Shown here piece after piece: positions 5,582 to 11,015 of a stretch of DNA of 11,015 bases. The stretch is from Candidatus Aphodomonas merdavium. Lineage in GTDB: Bacteria > Bacillota > Clostridia > Christensenellales > Aristaeellaceae. Made by a program: the position numbers and the translations under genes. Below the pieces are notes generated by a model, which was given only the letters and a program-made list of their open reading frames with translations, did not search any database and was not told where the DNA came from. The number at the start of each line of letters is the position of its first letter. Positions within the stretch are counted from its first letter, which is position 1. The stretch lies in contig DVLH01000015.1 in NCBI GenBank assembly GCA_018715585.1, forward strand, positions 1 to 11,015. Direction: 5' to 3'.

Positions 5582-7102
5582 ATGGAAGCCTTCGGCAATG
5601 AGCTTGTCCGCCTGGAGAACATTTCCAAAACATTCCCGGGCGTCAAGGCGCTCAAGAATGTCAAGTTCTCCGTCCATGCTGGCGAAATTCACGCGCTGGT
5701 CGGAGAAAACGGCGCGGGCAAATCCACGCTAATCAAGGTGCTCACAGGCGCGCACATGGCCGACCCGGGCGGTGAAATATACATCAACGGGAAAAAAACA
5801 GAGATTCCTAACCCCGCCTCGGCCATGGCGCAGGGCATTGGTGCGGTTTATCAAGACGTAATGACGGCGCCGCACCTTTCCGTGGGGGAAAACTTTTTCT
5901 TAGGAAAGCTACCCAAAAAAGGCTGCTTCATCGACTGGGCCCGCGTCAACCGGGAAACGCGCGAATCCATGAAGCAAATCGGTGTAGATATCAACCCAAC
6001 TACCCTTGTCAAAAACCTTTCCGTCGCCGCGCAAGAAATGGTGGCCATCGGCAAAATGGTGCGTGAAAGGGCAAAGGTGATCATCTTTGACGAGCCCACC
6101 GCGCTTTTGACAAACGAAGAGGTTGGCCAGCTCTTTGCGCTGATTCGCCGCTTAAAGTCCGAAGGGTGCGGTATCATTTACATCAGCCACCGTATGGAAG
6201 AAATTTTCAGCCTCTGCGACACCGTCACCGTGCTCAAGGACGGCGAATACGTGGACACCGTGCCCGTCTCCAGCGTGGATGAAAACGGACTGATTGCCAT
6301 GATGGTCGGCCGCAAGCTGGAGGATATGTATTCTATCCAGCATCCAGAGCCCGGCGATGTCGTGCTGGAGGTGCGCAACATGACGCGCGCAGGCGTCTTT
6401 AAGGATGTCAGCTTTAAAGTGCGAAAGGGCGAAATCTTCGGCCTGTATGGGCTTGTCGGTGCAGGGCGCACAGAGACGCTGCGCGCTATCACCGGAGCCG
6501 ATCCATTTGACGAAGGCTCCGTGTTTATTGATGGAAAGAAAGTATCCATTCGCAATCCCAAAACCTCCATCAAAAGTGGTCTCGCCTTTCTCACGGAGGA
6601 CCGCAAGCGCCAAGGCCTTGCGATGAACCTCTCCGTCAATTTCAACGTCAACATCGCCAGCTACGATCTCATTAGCAAATCAGGGTTCATCAACCTCTCG
6701 AAGGAAAAAAATCGCACACAAAAATACGTTAAGGAAATCCGCATCAAGACGCCCACAATCAACCAAAAAGCCAGCAACCTTTCCGGCGGTAACCAGCAAA
6801 AGGTGATTATCGGCCGGTGGTTGGCCTGTTCGTCGAAGGTGTTCATTTTCGACGAGCCGACCGTCGGCGTGGACGTCGGCGCAAAGGTGGAAATTTACCA
6901 CCTCTTCGAGCAGTTGCTCAAGCAAGGCGCAGCAATTATCGTCATCTCCAGCTATCTTCCCGAGGTCATGGGCCTATCAGACCGTATTGCCGTCATGAGC
7001 GAAGGGCGCATCATGCGCGAGCTGTCCCGCAGTGAATTCGCCAAAGACGGCGTGATGAACGAAGAAATGATGGTGCGCCTCGCCAGCGGGATTGTGGATT
7101 GA
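5582..7102 (+). CDS. RbsA-type sugar ABC transporter ATPase (two fused ATPase domains)
   Basis: The 506-residue double ATPase powers sugar import from the inner face of the membrane. Domain 1 has Walker A GENGAGKST (41-49), Q-loop Gln91, signature-like LSVAAQEM (146-153), Walker B VIIFDEP (166-172) and H-loop His203. Domain 2 has a degenerate Walker A GLVGAGRTE (290-298, Arg for Lys), a full signature LSGGNQQK (400-407), Walker B VFIFDEP (420-426) and SSYLPE where the H-loop His would be. This asymmetric pattern is normal for RbsA/MglA/XylG relatives. The start is ATG 5582 with AAGGAGGG at 5565-5572. The open frame runs on upstream to 5420 but only through the hairpin region and without a ribosome binding site there. 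The permease gene follows 29 bases after the stop. The sugar is not identifiable. Confidence 0.94.
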   Translation: MEAFGNELVRLENISKTFPGVKALKNVKFSVHAGEIHALVGENGAGKSTLIKVLTGAHMADPGGEIYINGKKTEIPNPASAMAQGIGAVYQDVMTAPHLSVGENFFLGKLPKKGCFIDWARVNRETRESMKQIGVDINPTTLVKNLSVAAQEMVAIGKMVRERAKVIIFDEPTALLTNEEVGQLFALIRRLKSEGCGIIYISHRMEEIFSLCDTVTVLKDGEYVDTVPVSSVDENGLIAMMVGRKLEDMYSIQHPEPGDVVLEVRNMTRAGVFKDVSFKVRKGEIFGLYGLVGAGRTETLRAITGADPFDEGSVFIDGKKVSIRNPKTSIKSGLAFLTEDRKRQGLAMNLSVNFNVNIASYDLISKSGFINLSKEKNRTQKYVKEIRIKTPTINQKASNLSGGNQQKVIIGRWLACSSKVFIFDEPTVGVDVGAKVEIYHLFEQLLKQGAAIIVISSYLPEVMGLSDRIAVMSEGRIMRELSRSEFAKDGVMNEEMMVRLASGIVD

Positions 7103-7131
7103 CGGCGCAGCGATGGAAGGGAGAGAAACCT

Positions 7132-8070
7132 ATGAAAAAAATAAAACTGAGCAACATCTCGACGGTGGCGCTGCTGCTGATTCTCGTCGCCGTCATGTTC
7201 ATCGCCCTAGCCTGTGCTTCTGATGTTTTTCTAACGACTAACAACCTGCAAAACCTCATCCGCCAGACGGCCATTTACGGCGTTATCGCCATCGGTATGA
7301 CGTTTGTAATCATGTCCGGCGGCATCGATCTCTCCGTCGGCAGCGTCGTCGGCCTTTCCGGCGTCATCTGCGCCATGTTGATGTCCAACGCCTCTTGGCC
7401 CATCTTTCCTGCGGCGGTGGCGGCCGTGCTCGTCGCCACGTTGGTGGGCGTCTTCAACGGCATCATCATCTTCGATGGCAAAGTACCCCCGTTCATCGCC
7501 ACACTGGGCGTGAACACGGCCATGCGCGGCGTGATCATGCTCATCACTGGCGCCCGCATGATCTCCGGTCTCCCCAAGGCGTTCACGAGCTTTTCGCGCG
7601 ATACCTTCCTGTATATTCCCATGTTGGGCTGGGTATGGTTCATCATCATTGCTGTTGCGATCGTCGTCATCAAATACACAACATTCGGCCGCAACAACTT
7701 TGCCGTTGGCTCCAACACAGAGGCGGCACGCCTCTCCGGCATTAACATCCGCCTGACAACATACGGGGTTTACACCGTCTGCGCGTTCCTGTCGGCTATT
7801 GCCGGTGTACTGATGACGGCGCGGCTCGGCAATGGTGTCCCCACCGGCGGCGAAGGCTATGAAACGGACGCTATCGCAGCGGCCGTATTGGGCGGCGCGT
7901 CCCTGACGGGCGCGGAAGGCTCCATCATCGGCACCGTGCTCGGCTCGCTCATCATGGCGACGCTGCGCAACGGCGGCAACCTGCTGGGCGTCAACTCCTT
8001 CGTGCTGGATATCATCATTGGCTTGATGATCGTCTTTGCCGTCATGCTCGACAAAAAGAGGAAGAAATAA
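7132..8070 (+). CDS. RbsC-type sugar ABC transporter permease
   Basis: The 312-residue, strongly hydrophobic protein belongs to the BPD_transp_2 (RbsC/XylH/AraH) family, with roughly eight to ten membrane segments. Family hallmarks are IGMTFVIMSGGIDLSVGS near residues 55-75, PPFIATLG in the middle, and the cytoplasmic loop plus helix AAVLGGASLTGAEGSIIGT towards the C-terminus, where the ATPase docks. It probably works as a homodimer with one or two copies of the double ATPase. The start is ATG 7132 with AAGGGAG at 7117-7123. A TTG at 7099 in the same frame overlaps the ATPase stop and lacks a ribosome binding site. Only one permease gene is present, as expected for this class. The reductase gene begins one base after its stop codon, so the two are translationally coupled. 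Confidence 0.94.
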   Translation: MKKIKLSNISTVALLLILVAVMFIALACASDVFLTTNNLQNLIRQTAIYGVIAIGMTFVIMSGGIDLSVGSVVGLSGVICAMLMSNASWPIFPAAVAAVLVATLVGVFNGIIIFDGKVPPFIATLGVNTAMRGVIMLITGARMISGLPKAFTSFSRDTFLYIPMLGWVWFIIIAVAIVVIKYTTFGRNNFAVGSNTEAARLSGINIRLTTYGVYTVCAFLSAIAGVLMTARLGNGVPTGGEGYETDAIAAAVLGGASLTGAEGSIIGTVLGSLIMATLRNGGNLLGVNSFVLDIIIGLMIVFAVMLDKKRKK

Positions 8071-8071
8071 A

Positions 8072-9058
8072 ATGATTTACAGAAAAGTAGCAAAAATTGA
8101 AGAACGCCTCTCCGTCGTCGGGTTTGGCTGCTGGTCCGTCGCGGGCTATAACTGGACGGATGGAAGCGTGCCGGAATCGCAGCGCGCTATCCACGCGGCC
8201 ATCGACCATGGCATCACGTTTTTCGACGTCGCCCCCATTTACGGATACGGCGAGAGCGAAAAGGCGCTCGGCCAGGCGCTCAAGGGCCATCGCGAGAAGG
8301 TCTTTCTGGCGAGCAAGTGCGGCCTGCGCTGGGAAAAGGTGGACGGCCCCGGCATCAACGATCTCACCCCGGCGCAAATCCGCAAGGAAATCGAAGCCTC
8401 CCTCACCCGCCTACAGACGGACCACCTAGACCTGTACCAAATGCACTGGATGGACCACAGCACGCCAATTGAAGAAACGATGGAGACGATGCGCGCGCTT
8501 GTAAAAGAAGGAAAGATCCGCTACATCGGCGCTTCCAACTTCTCCCTGGCGGAAATCGCACGCGCAGAAACCGTCGCCCCCATTGCCTCTCATCAGGTGC
8601 TCTACAACATGTTTGACCGCAACGCCGACACCTACCACGGCATTGCGCTGGAATATCGCAGCGAGGATGAGATCCTGCCAGATTGCGAAAAGAACGGCCG
8701 GGCCTTCCTGCCTTACAGCCCGCTGTGCCAGGGGCTGCTCTCCGGCCGCTATTACCGCGGGCGCGACAAGGACCTTTCCCCCAGCGATATGCGCAATCAG
8801 AACCCCAAGCTGCGCGGCGCAGAGCTTGATAAACGGCTCGATGTGGTGGACCAGCTGCAAGCGCTCGCCGACTCGGCCGGCATGACGCTGCATGCGATGA
8901 CGATGGGCTGGCTCATCCATCATCCGGGCGTGACGAGCATCCTCTGCGGCGCACGCACCGTGGCGCAGGCCATCTCCAACGCCGAAAGCGGCGATACCGT
9001 TTTGCCCGAGGACGTATACGGCCGCATTCAGGAAATCCTCGAGGCAAATCCCCTCTAA
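8072..9058 (+). CDS. Aldo/keto reductase
   Basis: The 328-residue NAD(P)H-dependent oxidoreductase of the aldo/keto reductase TIM-barrel family shows the full catalytic tetrad: Asp52 and Tyr57 in FFDVAPIYGYGESE, Lys82 in ASKCGL and His125 in LYQMHWMD. Other family marks are VKEGKIRYIGASNFS and a cofactor-binding C-terminal part ending in VTSILCGARTVAQAISN. Overall it resembles the IolS/YhdN-like (AKR11-type) bacterial enzymes rather than classical aldose reductases. AGAGGAAG at 8057-8064, inside the end of the permease gene, serves as ribosome binding site; the ATG lies one base after the permease stop. It should reduce a sugar carbonyl or oxidise a sugar hydroxyl or hemiacetal derived from the imported compound. 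Direction and substrate cannot be deduced. Confidence 0.92.
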   Translation: MIYRKVAKIEERLSVVGFGCWSVAGYNWTDGSVPESQRAIHAAIDHGITFFDVAPIYGYGESEKALGQALKGHREKVFLASKCGLRWEKVDGPGINDLTPAQIRKEIEASLTRLQTDHLDLYQMHWMDHSTPIEETMETMRALVKEGKIRYIGASNFSLAEIARAETVAPIASHQVLYNMFDRNADTYHGIALEYRSEDEILPDCEKNGRAFLPYSPLCQGLLSGRYYRGRDKDLSPSDMRNQNPKLRGAELDKRLDVVDQLQALADSAGMTLHAMTMGWLIHHPGVTSILCGARTVAQAISNAESGDTVLPEDVYGRIQEILEANPL

Positions 9059-9064
9059 CGCTCT

Positions 9065-9101
9065 GCCGTCCGGCCCCGCGCGGCCGGACGGCGCCTTATT
9101 T
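9065..9101 (+). terminator. GC-rich hairpin between reductase and mutarotase genes (attenuator-like)
   Basis: GCCGTCCGGCC (9065-9075) pairs perfectly with GGCCGGACGGC (9082-9092) over a CCGCGC loop, starting 6 bases after the reductase stop. It is followed by GCC and then TTATTT, a poor T tract. This would give partial termination or 3'-end protection inside the operon rather than a full stop. The mutarotase ribosome binding site (AAAGGGG, 9121-9127) lies 28 bases further on. Confidence 0.55.
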
Positions 9102-9134
9102 GCTTTGCAACAACGGACAGAAAGGGGCATCCCG

Positions 9135-9590
9135 ATGAAACTTGGACGTATTCTCAACAAAAAACTGAACACGGCCATCGCCGATATGGGGCATGGCGAC
9201 ATGCTCGTCATCTGCGACGCCGGCTTTCCCATCCCCTCCGAGGCGCAGCGCATCGACCTGGCCATCGAACAGGATCTCCCTACAATCGAGCGGCTCATGG
9301 AGCTCATCCTGAGCGATTTTTGCTATGAGCGCGTGATCATCTCCTCGGAGATGAAGGACTATAACCGTCCCTTGTATGATTTTGTCGTCAAGACCTGTAC
9401 GCGCTGCAGCGTGGAAGGAATCCCATACGATGAATTCATGGCCACCGTGCCGCACAAGGCAAAATACATCGTCCGTTCCGGCGCATTCAACCCCTATGGC
9501 AACATCGCCTTCATCAGCGCCATCGACGCGCCCAAATGGTGGAACAAACCCGGCCTAACCGTCCCTGATGTTTACAAAGACCGCGTCTGA
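9135..9590 (+). CDS. RbsD/FucU-family sugar mutarotase
   Basis: The 151-residue protein belongs to the RbsD/FucU family, which interconverts pyranose/furanose forms or anomers of monosaccharides in the cytoplasm. The catalytic loop MGHGDMLVICDAGFPIP gives His20 and Asp28, and RSGAFNPYGNI gives Tyr121 and Asn123, matching the conserved C-terminal active-site pair. At the position where ribose pyranases carry a second active-site His (about 98), this protein has Tyr98 (GIPYDEF), so it may not be a standard D-ribose pyranase. It also has a tail of about 20 residues (KWWNKPGLTVPDV region) beyond the usual RbsD end of 131-139 residues. The start is ATG 9135 with AAAGGGG 7 bases upstream. Its place between the reductase and the dehydrogenase suggests it prepares the sugar form used by one of them. 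Confidence 0.9.
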   Translation: MKLGRILNKKLNTAIADMGHGDMLVICDAGFPIPSEAQRIDLAIEQDLPTIERLMELILSDFCYERVIISSEMKDYNRPLYDFVVKTCTRCSVEGIPYDEFMATVPHKAKYIVRSGAFNPYGNIAFISAIDAPKWWNKPGLTVPDVYKDRV

Positions 9591-9594
9591 AGGC

Positions 9595-9666
9595 AGGGCG
9601 CCGGGCAGCGCATAATTCTCCTTCCCCGCTGCCCGGCCACAGCCTCGCGCTTCAACCCGGCGCCCT
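9595..9666 (+). promoter_or_regulatory. Two mutually exclusive hairpins in the dehydrogenase-gene leader
   Basis: Segment 9595-9605 (AGGGCGCCGGG) pairs perfectly with 9656-9666 (CCCGGCGCCCT). Segment 9600-9610 (GCCGGGCAGCG) pairs perfectly with 9627-9637 (CGCTGCCCGGC). Both use bases 9600-9605, so only one 11-bp helix can form at a time. The region fills most of the 113-bp gap before the dehydrogenase and starts 5 bases after the mutarotase stop. It has the shape of an attenuator or RNA switch, but no known riboswitch class is recognised. A simple stabilising structure is the alternative. Confidence 0.45.
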
Positions 9667-9677
9667 CTTTGCAAAGA
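9666..9677. promoter_or_regulatory. 12-bp perfect palindrome before the dehydrogenase gene
   Basis: TCTTTGCAAAGA is a perfect palindrome directly after the alternative hairpins and 15 bases before the AGGAGG (9692-9697). Its core CTTTGCAA also occurs at 9103-9110, in the leader of the mutarotase gene. It may be a protein-binding site; no assignment can be made. Confidence 0.3.
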
Positions 9678-9703
9678 AGGCCGCCGCAAGCAGGAGGAAA
9701 AAA

Positions 9704-10723
9704 GTGAAATCCGTTTTTGTAAAAAAGCCGTTTCAGTTCGATGTGCGGGAAATCCCCATTCCGCCGCTCGGGCCCCACGATGTGCAGGTGCGCGTGAAAG
9801 CTTGCGGGCTTTGCGGCACGGACGTGCGGCAGGCCGCCATCGGCGAATCGTTTGCACCGTTCGGCCATGAGGTCGCGGGCATCGTGGAAGCAATTGGCAG
9901 CGCCGTTGAAAACGTCCGCCCGGGCGACGACGTCTGCCTGGAAAGCGGCACGTTTGACCGCTTCAGCGACCTTTCGCGCAATGGCAAGGTGGACCTGGAT
10001 ATGACAGGCCGCTCCATGTTCAACGATGGCATCGAGACGATGGGGTTTGCCGAGCACATGGTCGTGCCGTGCGAATGCTGCGTCAAGTTTTCCGGGCTGA
10101 CGTATGCGCAGGCGTCGCTGATCGAGCCGCTCGGCGTGGCGTACGACCTGTGGAAGGTGACGGGCGTTGAGCTGGGCGAGGATGTGCTCGTCTACGGCCT
10201 GGGACCCATCGGCCTCTTTGCGCTGCGCCTGGCACGGCTCAACGGCGCGCGCAGGATCTATGCCGTCAACCGCTCCGGCCGCGATGCGCGCGACGCGCTG
10301 GCGCTCGCCTGGGGCGCGGACGCCGTCATCCATCCGGATGAAACGCCGCTGACGCGCGAAATGTTTGAAAAAGGCGGCGTGGACAAGGTGTTCATGACGG
10401 CCTCCCCCGCCGTCATGCCCGATACGATGGCGCTGATGAACACGGGCGGCGTAATGGGGTTCATCGGCATTGGCTCCGATGAGCTCGGCGACCGCCGCAT
10501 CGCGTTTGACATGCGCTTTTTCCACGATCAAAAGTTGCAGATTCGCGCGAGCAACGCCGTTCCTGCGCTCTATTTCCCGGCCTGCCTGGCGCTTTGCAAC
10601 GCCGGCATGATCGACATGCAGGCGATGATCTCCCATAAAATCCGGCTGGACCATTTTGCCGCCGACGTGCGCGCCTACCTGGACGACCGCAAGGGCGCGC
10701 TCAAGGCCGTTATGGAGCTGTAG
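9704..10723 (+). CDS. Zinc-type medium-chain alcohol dehydrogenase (sugar or polyol dehydrogenase-like)
   Basis: The 339-residue medium-chain dehydrogenase starts at GTG 9704 with AGGAGG 6 bases upstream. The catalytic zinc site is visible as Cys37 (CGLCGTD), His55-Glu56 (FGHE) and Glu141 (ASLIEPLGVAYDL). The NAD(P)-binding Rossmann motif is GLGPIG at 165-170. The stretch that normally carries four structural-zinc cysteines (after GDDV at 74-77) has only one Cys78 there and reads SGTFDRFSDLSRNGKVDLD, so the structural zinc is absent. Overall it resembles sorbitol/threonine dehydrogenase-like enzymes. It would oxidise a secondary alcohol of a polyol or sugar, or run in reverse. It is the last gene of the operon and is followed by strong terminators. 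The substrate is unknown. Confidence 0.9.
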   Translation: MKSVFVKKPFQFDVREIPIPPLGPHDVQVRVKACGLCGTDVRQAAIGESFAPFGHEVAGIVEAIGSAVENVRPGDDVCLESGTFDRFSDLSRNGKVDLDMTGRSMFNDGIETMGFAEHMVVPCECCVKFSGLTYAQASLIEPLGVAYDLWKVTGVELGEDVLVYGLGPIGLFALRLARLNGARRIYAVNRSGRDARDALALAWGADAVIHPDETPLTREMFEKGGVDKVFMTASPAVMPDTMALMNTGGVMGFIGIGSDELGDRRIAFDMRFFHDQKLQIRASNAVPALYFPACLALCNAGMIDMQAMISHKIRLDHFAADVRAYLDDRKGALKAVMEL

Positions 10724-10814
10724 GGCCTGCGCTGTATCGCAGCGGGAAGGCTTAAAATAGGCGGCTTCCTTCTTTGGCTTTAACCAAACGGCAAACAGGC
10801 TGACATATCCTTCA

Positions 10815-10874
10815 AAAAGCAAAAACCGCTTCCAAACTGAAAAGAGAGGAAACGGTTTTTGCTTTTAGTTTTTT
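10815..10874. terminator. Bidirectional rho-independent terminator at the operon end
   Basis: AAAAGCAAAAACCG (10815-10828) pairs perfectly with CGGTTTTTGCTTTT (10853-10866). Inside, TTCC (10830-10833) pairs with GGAA (10848-10851). A run of six T follows at 10869-10874. The A-rich left arm gives a T-rich tail on the other strand, so it should stop transcription both ways. It lies about 90 bases after the dehydrogenase stop. Confidence 0.8.
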
Positions 10875-10894
10875 GCCGGCACGGCGCCGGCTTT
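10875..10894 (+). repeat. Short GC hairpin between two terminators
   Basis: GCCGGC (10875-10880) pairs with GCCGGC (10886-10891), a self-complementary hexamer, over a 5-base loop, with TTT after it. It adds to the terminator cluster and has no independent role that can be shown. Confidence 0.4.
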
Positions 10895-10906
10895 GTTGCC
10901 AGGGAA

Positions 10907-10942
10907 AGTCCCGCAGTTTTTAAACTGCGGGACTGCTGTTTT
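10907..10942. terminator. Second strong terminator-like hairpin
   Basis: AGTCCCGCAG (10907-10916) pairs perfectly with CTGCGGGACT (10925-10934) around TTTTTAAA, which could extend the stem further. GCTGTTTT follows on the plus strand and TTTCC on the minus strand. It lies 37 bases beyond the probable end of the convergent minus-strand gene and probably ends that transcript as well as plus-strand read-through. Confidence 0.65.
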
Positions 10943-10978
10943 ACGCATCGCTTTATCCGCCGGAGAACGCCCTTTCCC

Positions 10979-11014
10979 TTACAGGAAGGAATAGTTCATG
11001 TAAGCCTGAATGGC
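10979..11014 (-). CDS. Possible C-terminal end of a convergent minus-strand gene (partial)
   Basis: Read on the minus strand from the right edge, one frame gives AIQAYMNYSFL and then TAA at 10979-10981, shortly before the terminator hairpin at 10907-10934. The residues look like an ordinary protein end, and the bidirectional terminators fit convergent genes here. Only 11 codons are visible and another minus-strand frame stays open to 10953, so both frame and identity are uncertain. Confidence 0.35.
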   Translation of the reverse strand, partial: AIQAYMNYSFL

Positions 11015-11015
11015 T

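Noticed and set aside
7099..7131. TTG start at 7099 for the permease
   Set aside because: It overlaps the ATPase stop and lacks a ribosome binding site, whereas ATG 7132 has AAGGGAG at good spacing and a typical membrane-protein N-terminus.
9105..9134. TTG start at 9105 for the mutarotase
   Set aside because: It would add ten residues absent from the family; ATG 9135 has AAAGGGG 7 bases upstream and puts the catalytic His at residue 20, as in RbsD.
8426..9307. 293-codon minus-strand open frame opposite the aldo/keto reductase
   Set aside because: It is antisense to a gene with a full catalytic tetrad, crosses the hairpin and the mutarotase start, and has no family motif.
10729..10743. Small stem CGCTG/CAGCG after the dehydrogenase stop
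   Set aside because: Only 5 bp and no T run; too weak to call beside the strong terminators downstream.
9572..10822. 416-codon open frame on the minus strand opposite the dehydrogenase and mutarotase end
   Set aside because: It is longer than the real gene but has low-complexity Arg/Ala/His-rich composition and no recognisable domain. The plus strand holds a complete dehydrogenase with catalytic motifs and a good ribosome binding site. Such shadows are common in GC-rich coding DNA.

Overview
The window looks like a piece of a GC-rich Bacillota (clostridial-type) chromosome. Shine-Dalgarno sites are strong (AGGAGG-type), promoters match TTGACA/TATAAT, and the gene content is carbohydrate uptake and use. 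The exact taxon cannot be read from the sequence. No rRNA, tRNA, CRISPR array, insertion sequence or phage gene is visible.

Left part (1-2957). A minus-strand membrane protein gene is cut by the left edge. It is divergent from an AraC-type regulator (180-1037). The regulator runs tail to tail, with a 20-bp overlap, into a minus-strand PfkB-family kinase that most resembles pseudouridine kinase (1018-1857). That kinase is divergent from a ribokinase (2010-2957), which has its own promoter and a strong GC-rich terminator.

Central and right part (3153-10723). A LacI-family regulator (start most likely 3259) is driven by a perfect sigma-70-type promoter (TTGACA, 17 bp, TATAAT). Two identical 9-bp boxes (GGTACCACA), 30 bp apart, lie in its leader and look like an autoregulatory operator. 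Downstream is a six-gene sugar operon: secreted sugar-binding protein, RbsA-type double ATPase, RbsC-type permease, aldo/keto reductase, RbsD/FucU-type mutarotase and a zinc-type alcohol dehydrogenase. Strong GC-rich hairpins lie at three junctions (binding protein/ATPase, reductase/mutarotase, mutarotase/dehydrogenase). The ATPase, permease and reductase genes are tightly packed with no hairpin between them.

Working model (inference). A pentose-like or other monosaccharide is imported, its anomeric or ring form is interconverted by the mutarotase, and it is processed by a reductase and a dehydrogenase. No isomerase is visible. An oxidoreductive route (aldose to alditol to ketose) followed by the nearby ribokinase is therefore an attractive but unproven possibility. 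The right end (10724-11015) holds three stacked hairpins, two of them terminator-like in both directions, and probably the last codons of a convergent minus-strand gene.
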